Under the pieces are notes generated by a model, which worked only from the letters and a program-made list of their open reading frames with translations, had not been told where the DNA came from and did not search any database. 64,000 bases of DNA, from assembly GCA_029259595.1 (NCBI GenBank), contig JAJDEW010000007.1, positions 1 through 64,000 on the forward strand. The letters are read 5' to 3'. Below, one piece after another: positions 1 through 9,461 of this stretch. The number at the start of each line of letters is the position of its first letter. Position 1 is the first letter of the stretch. Both the position numbers and the translations under genes were made by a program. This DNA comes from Planctomycetota bacterium. Its GTDB lineage: Bacteria > Planctomycetota > UBA1135 > GCA-002686595.

Positions 1-1938
1 GTCCTTGGCTTCGAGGCAGAGGTCGGGTACGGACGCGGGAGACATCCAGATCGGGCTGGTCCAGGCGCGGTGTTCGTCGGCCTGGAAGATGCGCAGATAG
101 AACCAGGTGCTGGTGCCGTCGAAGACGCCGAGGTCCAGGGCGGGGTTCACGTAGTCCAGGACGCCGGGAAACAGCGTGTCGACGACGGAGCCGTCGGAGA
201 CGACCTCGATCCGGTCGATCACCGCCGAGCCGTGGACCTGGAGGTGTCCCGTCAAGCTCGCTCCCGTGAGCTCGAAGCCCTCGTCGCCCACGCCGATGCC
301 GTTGATCGCGAAGTCGATGATCGGACGGGCGCCGGAGGTCGCGTAGCAGCGGCGTGCTTGCAGCGTGTCCCAGACGGTGGGGCGGTCGAGCACGGGCGCC
401 AAGGCGCAGGTCAGGCCCTCGAAGCCGGGGCGTGCCTCGTGGTCGTCGCTCGAGCCGATCACGCCGATCCGGTGCCCGCGCTCGAGGGCGGTGAGCAGGT
501 CGTGCCCCTTGGTGCCGCTCACGTCCGAGTAGTCCTGTCCCACCTGCGTGGGGTGCCGCCACCAGCCGCCTGCGAGTTCCGACGAGCCATGGGACGAGTA
601 GAGCTCGGCCAGCGGGCGTGCATCCCGATTCGTTCCCCGCCAGTCGGCCGGATCCAGGAGGCTGAAGTGGTGGGGGATTGCGAGCGCCTTCGTCCCGGTC
701 CTGCGGAAGAAGGCCAGCTGGTCTTCGATGCGCGTGTGTTGATTGCGCGGGTCGACCATCGCGTAGCGGTCGCCGGTTCGCAGGTAGGTGTTGTAGTGTC
801 CCGGGAAAGACGCACGTTCGATCGCGTAAAGGGTGACGAACTTGCCCGGGTCGTAATGACGACGCGTCGCGTTCGCCATCTCGCGGATGTAGTACGGTCC
901 GACGTAGGACGGGTAGTGCTCGGAGAGGGCCGCGAAATCCAAGCGGGCGCGCTGGCGGGCAAACTTGAGGTTGTCGAAGCCGTCGCCCCCGCCCCAACCC
1001 GCGTGCTGGAACTCGGTGTGGATGTGAATGTCTCCCCAGAAGTGCCGCGTCGGGGGAACCGTGGCGGTGACGCGGATCGGGTTGCTCAGGAACGTCGTTC
1101 CGTTGGGATGCTCGAGCTTGATGCGATAGACGCCCGGCGTTTCGAACCTGACGTCGACGACCTCCTGGGAGCTCTGGTCGAAGACGAGGGTGCTCGGCAA
1201 CGAGCTCGGCACAGCGCCCGACAGGGCCAGGGTCGTGTCGGCGAGCACCGGCATCTTGCGCGTCGAGAGGCTGGACTGGGATCCGCGACTATCCATGCAA
1301 TAGATGCTGAGTTCGACGCTTTGCCCGACCGTCGCCTCCGACGGGAGGGTCGCGACGAACTCGTGGTCGATCCCCGCCTGGCGGCACGTGCCGAGCTCGA
1401 AGACCGTCAGGCCGTCGATCCAGACCTTGCCGCCGGGGACATCCTGGATAACGAGTTGGTAGTTGATCGGACCGATCTGCAACGTGCTCACGTCTTCCGC
1501 GGCGAAGAAGCGGATCGTGCTGCGAGTCCACCCCGTGACCAGCGGCGACGCAACGGGAACCGCAGGCAAGCGCATGAGGGCTCGCGCGATCATGTTGTAG
1601 GGTGAATAGCCGCCGAGCGTGAAGGGGATGCGCAGGTTCAACTCCGCGAAGCTGCGCTGGTACGAGTAGGAGAACTCGTATTCCGCTCCCGGCGCGAGCT
1701 GCAAGTCCTGCAGAGCCGCTCCCGCCACTCCGGCCGCGGGCACGTCGAGCTCGAGCACGTGGGAGCCGTTGTACGCACCGGTGCCGACGGCGACGATGCG
1801 CGCCCCGGGTACAAACTCCCAGAAGAGCTCCCCGTTCTCGAAGTTGGCGTTGCGGACGAGGTTCTGGGCGGCGGGGACCGCGGCCAGGAGAGCCAGGAAG
1901 ACGAACGGGCCGAGCAGGGCAGGGGGGCGAACGACCAT
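1..1938 (-). CDS. Secreted PHP/DUF3604-like metal-dependent hydrolase, 3' end cut by window edge
   Basis: The frame is open from an ATG at 1938 to the window edge with no stop, so at least 646 residues are present and the C terminus is missing. The N terminus is a signal peptide (hydrophobic run LLGPFVFLALLAAVPAAQ). A beta-rich region follows, resembling a carbohydrate-binding module, to about residue 180, and then another sandwich-like region. The motif HFWGDIHIHTE at about 299-309 is the GDxHxH metal site of PHP-type phosphoesterases, and GSSDDHEA near residue 497 fits a later metal ligand, as in DUF3604-like proteins. By inference it is an exported metal-dependent hydrolase of unknown substrate. 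It is transcribed divergently from the sigma factor at 2132 across about 190 bp. Confidence 0.75.
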   Translation of the reverse strand, partial: MVVRPPALLGPFVFLALLAAVPAAQNLVRNANFENGELFWEFVPGARIVAVGTGAYNGSHVLELDVPAAGVAGAALQDLQLAPGAEYEFSYSYQRSFAELNLRIPFTLGGYSPYNMIARALMRLPAVPVASPLVTGWTRSTIRFFAAEDVSTLQIGPINYQLVIQDVPGGKVWIDGLTVFELGTCRQAGIDHEFVATLPSEATVGQSVELSIYCMDSRGSQSSLSTRKMPVLADTTLALSGAVPSSLPSTLVFDQSSQEVVDVRFETPGVYRIKLEHPNGTTFLSNPIRVTATVPPTRHFWGDIHIHTEFQHAGWGGGDGFDNLKFARQRARLDFAALSEHYPSYVGPYYIREMANATRRHYDPGKFVTLYAIERASFPGHYNTYLRTGDRYAMVDPRNQHTRIEDQLAFFRRTGTKALAIPHHFSLLDPADWRGTNRDARPLAELYSSHGSSELAGGWWRHPTQVGQDYSDVSGTKGHDLLTALERGHRIGVIGSSDDHEARPGFEGLTCALAPVLDRPTVWDTLQARRCYATSGARPIIDFAINGIGVGDEGFELTGASLTGHLQVHGSAVIDRIEVVSDGSVVDTLFPGVLDYVNPALDLGVFDGTSTWFYLRIFQADEHRAWTSPIWMSPASVPDLCLEAKD

Positions 1939-2131
1939 GGAGCCTTCGTGTGCGGGTAGGCCTTGGATGTGGAAGCCGGAATCCTAGCTCTGCCTCCCGA
2001 TTCTGTCCGCGCTCCTGTTGTGTCCTTCCACGTTTATTTGCGGACCAATCGACACGGAAAGGCCGCCCCTTCCTCCAAGATTTCCGAGTCCGGTCAGAGA
2101 CGGCGACCGGCGCTGACCAACCGGAGTCACC

Positions 2132-2773
2132 GTGACCCCTTTCGAATCGACACCCCCCGCGCCGCCGGGCCCCGAGGCCCGACGGGCCAGGTCCTGGGAC
2201 ACGCACTCGGTCCTCCTCGACAAGCTTGCCCGCTTCGACGAGGCCAGTGCCTGGGGACTCGTGGACGCCACCTTTCGGGCTCCGCTCGGAGCCTTGGCGG
2301 CGCGCGCCGGCCTGGACGGGGGGGCGGCGCAAGACGCCGTCCAGGACATCCTCGTGACCTTCGCCGCCGGCCTCCGGGCCGGCAGCTACGACCGCACCAA
2401 GGGGCGGCTCTCCGCCTGGCTCTTCGGCATCGCCCGCGTCGAGATCGCGAACGCCCTGCGGCGTCAGGCCCGCCGCGCGGAAGGCGACAAGAGGCGTGCG
2501 GACGACGCGAGCCTGTCCCAGGTCGTCGACGACGAGCTCGAGCAGCGCTGGGACGAGGAGTGGGAACGCCATCTGCTGCGTCGCTGTCTGGCGCGGGTGC
2601 AGCTCGAAGTGGAGCCCGCGACCTACGGGATCTTCGTCGCCGCGGTCCTGTCCGGTGAGTCCGCCCAGGCCGTCGCACAGCGTTTCGGAGTTCCGATCAC
2701 GGTCGTCTACAACACGAAGTCGCGGGTGGCCAAGCGCCTGCACGAACTCCGCAGTGAGCTGGAAGACGAATAG
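2132..2773 (+). CDS. ECF-like RNA polymerase sigma factor
   Basis: 213 residues. Region 2 lies around AAQDAVQDILVTFAAG through LSAWLFGIARVEIANALRRQ. A region 4-like helix-turn-helix (SAQAVAQRFGVPITVVYNTKSRVAKRL) sits near the C terminus. The arrangement matches sigma factors that planctomycetes encode next to serine/threonine kinases. The stop codon is followed directly by the ATG of the kinase gene (2773/2774), so the two are surely co-transcribed. The inferred role is promoter selection under control of the partner kinase, which carries a zinc-finger-like N terminus that could hold the sigma factor. The target regulon cannot be read from the sequence. Confidence 0.8.
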   Translation: MTPFESTPPAPPGPEARRARSWDTHSVLLDKLARFDEASAWGLVDATFRAPLGALAARAGLDGGAAQDAVQDILVTFAAGLRAGSYDRTKGRLSAWLFGIARVEIANALRRQARRAEGDKRRADDASLSQVVDDELEQRWDEEWERHLLRRCLARVQLEVEPATYGIFVAAVLSGESAQAVAQRFGVPITVVYNTKSRVAKRLHELRSELEDE

Positions 2774-5530
2774 ATGGACACCGCCTGCCCGAACCTGTCG
2801 GTCCTGAAACGGATCCTCGCCGCCCCGGCGCTCGAACGGGACGAAACCCTCGAACGCCATATCGACGCCTGCGCCGCGTGTCAGCGTCGACTCGACGAGC
2901 TGTCCGAGGGTTCGTCCGTTCTCGAGCGCATGCGGGACTTGGTGGAGGAAGCGGACCTCTTGGCCCACGATGCGCCGCGCCGCCTCGGCGACTGCGAGCT
3001 GCTACGCGTCATCGGCCGCGGCGGCATGGGCGTCGTCTGGGAGGCCGACCAGATCTCCCTGAAGCGCCGTGTAGCGGTCAAGGTCCTCTCGTGGGAGCGC
3101 TCGCTCGCCAAGGGCTCGGTCGAACGCTTTCGGCGCGAGGCCGAGGCCGGTGCGCGCATCCGTCACGAGGGGATCGTCTCCGTGCTCGGCGTCGGCGAGC
3201 ACGAGGGGCAGTTCTTCCTCGTGCAGGAACTGGTCGAGAACGGCCGCAACCTCGGCGACCTCCTGGGCGAGCTGCGCGAGGCCAGCGAGCTCCCGGCGGA
3301 TCACTACCGCTCGTGCGCACAGCTCTTCGCGCAGCTGGGCGATGCCCTGCACGCGGCGCACGAGCAAGGTGTCATCCATCGCGACGTGAAGCCGACCAAC
3401 GTGCTGCTCACGGCCGCGGGCCAGCCCAAGATCGCCGACTTCGGTCTGGCGCGCGTTCACGATGCGCTCGGGCTCTCGGAGACCGGCCAGCTGCTCGGGA
3501 CGCCCTTCTACATGAGCCCCGAGCAAGCACGCTCGCGCGCTCCCCTGGATCGCCGCACGGATGTCTTCTCGCTCGGTGCGACGCTCTACGAGGCGCTGAC
3601 CCTGCGGAGACCCTTCGAGGGCGATACGAGCCATCAGGTGCTCGCGAAGATCGCGATCGAGGATCCGCCGGATCCGCGCGACATCCGCTCGCTCGTGCCG
3701 CGCGACCTCGCGACGATCTGCCTGAAGGCGCTCGAGAAGGAACCGTCGAAGCGCTATGCGACCGCTCGCGCGCTGGCGGAGGACCTGCGGCGCTTCCTGC
3801 ACGGTCGGTCGATCCTGGCGCGGCCCACGGGGCCCCTCGGTCGCACGTCCAAGTGGTGCCGCCGGCATCCCGTGGCCTCGGTCAGCGGGGCGATCCTGAT
3901 CGCGAGCTTCGCCGTGATCTCGACCCTTTACGTGCAGCTCCTCGCGAGTCGTGAGGTGGCCAGCCTTGCCCGCGACGAGGCCCAGACGTTCTCGGAGGTC
4001 GCGAGTCTCGCGCGACTCGACCTGGCCGAAGCCCAGCTGGACCTGCTCGACTCGCAGAAGGAGTTGATCGCGACGGGCGAGAGCGCTTCGCTCGGCTACG
4101 ACGCCACATGGGCCCGGGCCTGGGTCCGTTTGGCGGAGACGAACGCCTTGGCCGGGCGGCTCGAGGAGGCGGCCGACAGCCTCCGTCGCAGCGGAATCTC
4201 GGCCGACGAGCTCGAGGATCTGGCCGACTCGCCCGTGTTCCGCGAGCTGCGGGCCTCGCCGTTCGGCAGCGTCCTGGGCGACCAAGCGCTCGCGGCGCGG
4301 CGCGAGCGCGAGGCGCGGGTCGTCCAAAGGGCCCGCCGCAAGGCGCGTGCAGGCGACCGCGACATGGCGGAGCGTGCCCTGGCGGATCCGATCGTGAGCC
4401 CGAAGACCCGCTCCGACCTGGCCGGCAGCGCGGACTTCGCATGGCTCGAGGTCGAGGCGCGGGCCATGTCGGAGGGCGCGAGCCAGCCGCGGGCCGGGCT
4501 CCAGGAGATCACGGTCGGCACGGAGTGGCTCGAGCCGTTGTGGGCCCGCGTGGTGGGCACGACGTACGGCGTCACCTTCGATCCGGCCACGAGCTCGCTC
4601 GTCACCTCGCGCATCGGTGCGAAGGCACAGCGCTTCGGCCTCGACGGCTCCGAGCGCGAGGCGCTGATGGTCTCGAAGGACGCCCAACGCTTCCTCCCGC
4701 TGCCCGGCTCCGGCGGCGAGCCCGAGCGCTTCATCGGCACGAAGACCTGGGCGCACGCTCTCGAGACCTGGCGCGTCATGCCCGACGGGTCCTGGGAACC
4801 GTCGTGGATGCTGCGCCACGAGCTCGCCGGTCCGATCGACGACGTCGCGGTCGGTGACGTCGATGGCGACGGACAGGCCGAGGTCGCGGTGGTCTACAAC
4901 GTCGAAGGCGTCGAGCTCTTCGATGCGCGCGGGCAGAGCCTGTGGAGCCGACCCGGGACAAAGGGCAAGGCCGTCCGGATCGTGGGGGACCGTATCCTGG
5001 TCCTGAACGGTCGGAGCCTGGTCGAGCTCGATGCTTCGGGCCGCGCCGTCGAGAGCACCAAGCTCCCGCACCACGCCACGCGGCTCGAGTCGCTCACGGG
5101 CGTGGCGCCGGGAATCACGGATCGGATCCTGGTCGCGGGGCGGGCCGGCACGGGGGTGCGCGTTGCGCTCGTGCAGCGGGACGGAACGCGTCTGTGGAGC
5201 ACGACCGTCGAAGGGGCCGGTCCCGTCACGTCGCTCGTCGCGGGACCGCGCGGTCTCGTCGCCGCAACGGGGGGAACGTCGGCCTTCGTCCTGGACGGCA
5301 AGACCGGAGCGCTGCTCGCACGCTGCGACTATCCCCCCCGCGCGCGTGCCTCCCAGGAAGTCCTCGACGCACTTTCCACGACACTTCCTGTGGCCGGAGC
5401 GGACCGCGACTCCAACGCACGCGTCCCCAGCGTCTGGCAGACCGCCTGGGTCGAGACGGATGGCGAGCTACGGCTGTTCGTCGCGAGTGACGGAGGCCTC
5501 TTCGCCTACCGCGTCACGCTGCCGCGCTGA
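2774..5530 (+). CDS. Membrane-anchored serine/threonine protein kinase with zinc-finger-like N terminus and propeller-like sensor
   Basis: 918 residues. An N-terminal anti-sigma-type motif (HIDACAACQRRL, residues 29-40) precedes a complete Hanks-type kinase: glycine loop GRGGMGVV at 81-88, catalytic Lys103, HRDVKPTN with Asp204, DFG at 222-224, and MSPEQ for the APE motif. A transmembrane helix lies at about 370-390. The rest is extracytoplasmic: a helical part, then repeats containing FG-GAP-like DGDGQAEV, suggesting a beta-propeller. The gene starts one base after the sigma factor stop. Known pairs of this type join a kinase to its ECF sigma factor, so signalling through the sigma factor is the likely job. 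The ligand is unknown. Confidence 0.88.
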   Translation: MDTACPNLSVLKRILAAPALERDETLERHIDACAACQRRLDELSEGSSVLERMRDLVEEADLLAHDAPRRLGDCELLRVIGRGGMGVVWEADQISLKRRVAVKVLSWERSLAKGSVERFRREAEAGARIRHEGIVSVLGVGEHEGQFFLVQELVENGRNLGDLLGELREASELPADHYRSCAQLFAQLGDALHAAHEQGVIHRDVKPTNVLLTAAGQPKIADFGLARVHDALGLSETGQLLGTPFYMSPEQARSRAPLDRRTDVFSLGATLYEALTLRRPFEGDTSHQVLAKIAIEDPPDPRDIRSLVPRDLATICLKALEKEPSKRYATARALAEDLRRFLHGRSILARPTGPLGRTSKWCRRHPVASVSGAILIASFAVISTLYVQLLASREVASLARDEAQTFSEVASLARLDLAEAQLDLLDSQKELIATGESASLGYDATWARAWVRLAETNALAGRLEEAADSLRRSGISADELEDLADSPVFRELRASPFGSVLGDQALAARREREARVVQRARRKARAGDRDMAERALADPIVSPKTRSDLAGSADFAWLEVEARAMSEGASQPRAGLQEITVGTEWLEPLWARVVGTTYGVTFDPATSSLVTSRIGAKAQRFGLDGSEREALMVSKDAQRFLPLPGSGGEPERFIGTKTWAHALETWRVMPDGSWEPSWMLRHELAGPIDDVAVGDVDGDGQAEVAVVYNVEGVELFDARGQSLWSRPGTKGKAVRIVGDRILVLNGRSLVELDASGRAVESTKLPHHATRLESLTGVAPGITDRILVAGRAGTGVRVALVQRDGTRLWSTTVEGAGPVTSLVAGPRGLVAATGGTSAFVLDGKTGALLARCDYPPRARASQEVLDALSTTLPVAGADRDSNARVPSVWQTAWVETDGELRLFVASDGGLFAYRVTLPR

Positions 5531-5550
5531 AACCCGCTTCTCAGCGAGGG

Positions 5551-7671
5551 TTAGTAGCCGGCTTCGACGGCCTTCTTTTCGTCGTCCTGGCCGAGGTAGG
5601 CCGAGTAGTCGATCTCGCTGTCGGGGGCTTCGCCGCCTTCACCCTTCAGGAAGTGGTCGAACCAGCGCAGCATGCGCAGCGAGTAGTCGAACTGCGCCGC
5701 CGCCTTGCGGTTGCCGTGTCCCTCGCCCGGGTACTGAACAAGGCGCACGGGCGCCTGCCCACGCAGCTTGAGGTGGCGGTACATCTCGCGCGACTGACCC
5801 GGATCGACGCGCGGGTCGTCCTTGCCGTGCAGGATCAAGAGCGGCGTCTTGCTCTTGTCGGCGTGGAAGATCGGGCTGCGCTCGAGGAAGAACGACCAGT
5901 CGTCCCAGGGCCGCTTCATGGCGTGCACGAGGTATTCCTCGTCGGGGATGTCGGTGGTGCCGACCTTCGAGATCTTGTTGCTGATCCCGACGAACATGAC
6001 GCCCGCCGCGAAGCGATCGGAGTAGTAGGTCGAACACCAGGCCGTCGCGTAGCCGCCGTAGGAGCCGCCGGTGATCCCGACGCGGTCCTTGTCTGCCACA
6101 CCGTTCTCCACGAGCCAGTCGACGCCGTCGACGATGTCGTCGAACTCCTTGCCGGCGGGGTCGCCTTGGCTCTTCTTCAGGTAGCCGAGCCCGCGGCCCG
6201 TGCTGCCGCGATAGTTGGGATAGAAGACCGCGTAGCCGCGCGCTGCCGCCATCTGCCCGGGGTACGAGTAGCGCGTCAGCCACCCGTTCGACAGGTGCGC
6301 CTCCGGACCGCCATGGACGACGACCAGCGTCGGGGCGGGACCCTCGACGTCGCGCGGACGGATCAGGATGCCTTCGACCTCGAGTCCGTCGCGGGCGGGA
6401 TAGCGCACGACTTCCTGTGTGGCGAAGCGGATCGACGCGAGCCACGGGTTCGAGTCCGTGCGGCGTGCGAGCTCGCCCGAGCCGAGCTCGAGCGTGAAGA
6501 CCTCGTTCGGATGCGTCGGCGTCGCGCCCACGAGCGCGGCCCGCCGGCCGTCCTCGGACAGGCTGAACGAGCCCCACACCGGACCCTCCAGCTCGACGAG
6601 CGCCTGACGCTCGACCGCCCGACCGTCCTTCAGGGAGTAGGCGTCGAGCGTCGACCAGGCGCCCTGGCTCCCGCGCACGACCAGCCGGCCGTCGGGCAGG
6701 AAGGCGACCTCGTGTTCGTCGCGCTCCGGCGCGTTCGAGGCCTGCGGCGCCAGCAGGGGCGTCGGCGTCACCGTCGCGCCGTCGGTCGGGACCGGAGCCC
6801 ACAAGAGGCGGTTGGCCGCACCATCGTGGGCGTCGAGCGCCGCCACCAAGGCGATGCCGCGACCGTCCGGACTCCAGGCCAGTTGGCCGAACTTGCCTTC
6901 GTTCGCGATCGTGCCCGTGACCGTCTTCGTCGCGACGTTCACGATCATGACGGAGCGCTCGGTGTACGAATCGTCGACCAGCGCCGTCGGTGCGACGGAC
7001 AAGGCGATTTGCGTCCCGTCCGGCGAGATCGTGAGCGAGCTCGCGTGGGCGTCGAGCGGAACGAGTTCCGGCTTCGCTTCGTCGTCGAAGAGGGTCCCGA
7101 TCCACAGTTGCGTCGGGCGCCAGTCCTCCTCGTAGACTTCCTGCTTGAAGCCCTTCTTCTCCTGCTTCTCGCGCTCGTCGCTCGCCGGCTCGGCCGCGAG
7201 CACGGCCACACGCACCCCGTCCGGAGCGAGCTCGTAGCTCGCGATGCCGCGGTCGGCGAACATCAGCGCGCGACGGGCCTCGCCGCCGGCGAGCGGAAGG
7301 AGGTACAGCGCACGTTCGGCGTCGCCTTCACGCTTGGCCAGAAAGGTGATGCCCGTGCCGTCGGGTGTCCAGGCCACGGCGCTGACGCCGCTATCCGCGG
7401 TGACGTAGGGCCGCGACGCACCGGTCGCGACGTCCAGCACGTGCAGTTCGGAGCGCGCCGAACCGTCCTCGTCCTCGCCCGGCGTGCGCGGGACGGCGCG
7501 CACGAAGGCCACGTGCTCGCCATCCGGAGACAGGTCGGCCGAGCGCACCGACTTCGTCTGCGCCACGTGCAAGGGAGTCAGGGTGTCGGAGGCCTTCTCT
7601 TGGCGGGCGAAGGCGGGACTGAGCGCGAGAACGACGAGCGGCGCCGTCTTCCAAAGAAGGGTCGAGGACAT
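5551..7671 (-). CDS. Secreted S9-family (prolyl oligopeptidase-type) serine peptidase
   Basis: 706 residues with an N-terminal signal peptide ending near PAFARQ. Residues 30-420 hold WD/PD40-like propeller repeats (SPDGEHVAF, TPDGTGI, SPDGRGI). The C-terminal alpha/beta-hydrolase domain has the nucleophile in GGSYGG (Ser537), HGKDDPRV (Asp619) and GEGHG (His652), so the triad is complete and the length is normal for S9C acylaminoacyl/dipeptidyl peptidases. It should cleave short peptides in the periplasm or outside the cell. It converges with the kinase gene, with only 20 bp between the stops. Confidence 0.92.
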   Translation of the reverse strand: MSSTLLWKTAPLVVLALSPAFARQEKASDTLTPLHVAQTKSVRSADLSPDGEHVAFVRAVPRTPGEDEDGSARSELHVLDVATGASRPYVTADSGVSAVAWTPDGTGITFLAKREGDAERALYLLPLAGGEARRALMFADRGIASYELAPDGVRVAVLAAEPASDEREKQEKKGFKQEVYEEDWRPTQLWIGTLFDDEAKPELVPLDAHASSLTISPDGTQIALSVAPTALVDDSYTERSVMIVNVATKTVTGTIANEGKFGQLAWSPDGRGIALVAALDAHDGAANRLLWAPVPTDGATVTPTPLLAPQASNAPERDEHEVAFLPDGRLVVRGSQGAWSTLDAYSLKDGRAVERQALVELEGPVWGSFSLSEDGRRAALVGATPTHPNEVFTLELGSGELARRTDSNPWLASIRFATQEVVRYPARDGLEVEGILIRPRDVEGPAPTLVVVHGGPEAHLSNGWLTRYSYPGQMAAARGYAVFYPNYRGSTGRGLGYLKKSQGDPAGKEFDDIVDGVDWLVENGVADKDRVGITGGSYGGYATAWCSTYYSDRFAAGVMFVGISNKISKVGTTDIPDEEYLVHAMKRPWDDWSFFLERSPIFHADKSKTPLLILHGKDDPRVDPGQSREMYRHLKLRGQAPVRLVQYPGEGHGNRKAAAQFDYSLRMLRWFDHFLKGEGGEAPDSEIDYSAYLGQDDEKKAVEAGY

Positions 7672-8002
7672 GATTCCAGGGGCGGTTGGAGGTCGAAGAA
7701 GAGCTTGGACGCGCAGCGAACCGGACGGCGCAGCGCGGTCGGGCGGACATTGTGCCGCGTGGCGCGTGCCCAGCCGGGCGATTCCAGAAAACTCGTGCTC
7801 CTGGCGGTCGAGCGAGCCTCCGGTCGCTGCCTGCTGCAGGCCTCGTCGATGTCGCTTGCGCGGGCCGTTGGCCGTCGCCTTGGCCGGGCCCGGGATCCCC
7901 GGCCGGAAAGGCGCGAGTGGACCTGGGGGAGGCGGCTACACTCGCCTGCGCCCCGTGCAGGACAGGTACGTCCCGTACGCGCGCCGCAACCGAAGGACGG
8001 AT
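7672..8002. other. Divergent intergenic region, 331 bp
   Basis: Lies between the start of the S9 peptidase (leftward) and that of the NHL-propeller protein (rightward). It must hold both promoters, but no -10/-35 pair, operator palindrome or RNA gene could be picked out with confidence. Open frames running through it continue from neighbouring coding shadows and show no domain signal. Confidence 0.4.
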
Positions 8003-9451
8003 ATGAAGCACACACCGAGACCGACCCCCGCACTCGCTCCCCTGGCCCTGTTGATCGGGCTCGCCGGTCCGCTCGCGACCGACGCCGGCGCGCAGACCGT
8101 GATCGAGTTGATCGACGAGACGGGCGACGGCATCCACGAGCTCGACGAGCCGGAGGGAGTGGCGCTCGACGCCGCCGGCAACGTCTACGTCACCGGCGCG
8201 GAGTCGGACAATGCCTTTCGCATCACACCCGCTGGGGGGATCACGCAGATCATCGGTCCGGATGGCGATGGGCTCGGGAACGGCTTCGACGACCCCGGCA
8301 AGGTCGCGGTCGATGCGGCCGGGAACGTGTTCGTCGTCGGCAGCCTGTCGAACAACGCCTTCGTGATTCGCCCCGACGGTTCGATCGTCGAGATCATCGA
8401 CGGCTCGGGCGACGGCCAGGGCAATGCGCTCTTGCATCCGGAGGGGATCGCGCTCGATCCGGCCGGCAACGTCTACATCACCGGCTCGCTGAGCAACAAC
8501 CTGTTTCGCATCGCGCCGCCCTGGGGCCCGGGGGACGTGAGCCTGGTCATCGACGCGAGCGGCGACGGGGCCGGGAACGCGCTGGCCTTCACCTACGACG
8601 TCGCGCTCGACGCGGCCGGCAACATCTACGTCTCGGGCTTCGAGTCCGACAACGCCTTCCGGATCACGCCGGGCGGGGCGATCACCGCGATCATCGACGC
8701 CGCGGGTGACGGGCTCGGCAACGTCTTGAACGGAACCCGCGGCGTCGCGACCGACGCCTTCGGCAACGTCTACGTCACGGGTCAGTTCAGCGACAACGCC
8801 TTCCGTATCGCCCCCGACGGGACGATCACGGAAATCATCGATGGAACGACGACGACGCTCGACGCGCCGCGCACGATCGAGGTCGACGGGAGCTCGACCG
8901 TCTACGTGGCCGGCGGCGTCAGCAACACCGGCTACAAGATCGCGCCGGACGGCACGATCACGCGCTTCATCGGGCCGGAGGGAGACGGCCTGGGTCACGT
9001 CCTGGACGGGCCCGCCGACCTGGCCTTCGACGCCGCCGGCAACGTCTACGTGGCCGCCTACTTCAGTTACAACGTGTTCCGCGTCGAGGGCTCGGCGCTG
9101 TGCGTCTTCCGCAACGGCTCGGGCACCAATGCGGCGGGCTACGCCTGCGCGAGCGACCCGATCACGGGGACGCCCTGGGAAACGACGGTCGCGCTGGCCG
9201 GAGCGGACCTGTCGCTCGTGCGGATCTCGCTCGGCGGACCGCTGGCCGGCTTGCCCACCGCCTTCGGTGAGCTCTTGTGCGCCGGCCCGACCCAGCTGAC
9301 GGACGTCGCCACCGGGCAGCACTCGATCGCGATTCCGGCCGCGCCGGAGCTCCTGGGCCTCTCGCTCGCGACCCAGGCGGCCACGGTCGACTTCGGGCCG
9401 CTGGATGTTCGGCTGCAGAACGCGCTCGACATCACGATCGGCACCTTCTGA
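8003..9451 (+). CDS. Secreted NHL-type beta-propeller protein with DITIGTF C-terminal domain
   Basis: 482 residues. The ATG at 8003 gives a clean signal peptide (PLALLIGLAGPLATDAGAQ), which upstream in-frame starts would not. Residues 30-355 are about seven NHL-like repeats of roughly 50 residues, each with the phrase LDAAGNVYVTG and FRITPxGxI, typical of a propeller. From about residue 365 a separate domain begins at VFRNGSGTN and ends in NALDITIGTF. The same domain ends the serine protease encoded at 35233-36717. The function is unknown; a cell-surface or extracellular role is inferred from the signal peptide. Confidence 0.8.
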   Translation: MKHTPRPTPALAPLALLIGLAGPLATDAGAQTVIELIDETGDGIHELDEPEGVALDAAGNVYVTGAESDNAFRITPAGGITQIIGPDGDGLGNGFDDPGKVAVDAAGNVFVVGSLSNNAFVIRPDGSIVEIIDGSGDGQGNALLHPEGIALDPAGNVYITGSLSNNLFRIAPPWGPGDVSLVIDASGDGAGNALAFTYDVALDAAGNIYVSGFESDNAFRITPGGAITAIIDAAGDGLGNVLNGTRGVATDAFGNVYVTGQFSDNAFRIAPDGTITEIIDGTTTTLDAPRTIEVDGSSTVYVAGGVSNTGYKIAPDGTITRFIGPEGDGLGHVLDGPADLAFDAAGNVYVAAYFSYNVFRVEGSALCVFRNGSGTNAAGYACASDPITGTPWETTVALAGADLSLVRISLGGPLAGLPTAFGELLCAGPTQLTDVATGQHSIAIPAAPELLGLSLATQAATVDFGPLDVRLQNALDITIGTF

Positions 9452-9461
9452 GCCGCCGCCT

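Noticed and set aside
70-1605. Long plus-strand open frame of 511 codons
   Set aside because: It is the antisense shadow of the PHP-type gene on the minus strand, which has a signal peptide and metal motifs. The plus frame is low-complexity Arg/Ala/Val/Glu sequence.
5653-8709. Plus-strand open frame of more than 1000 codons
   Set aside because: Antisense to the S9 peptidase and out of frame with the NHL protein. High GC with rare stops makes such frames common here.
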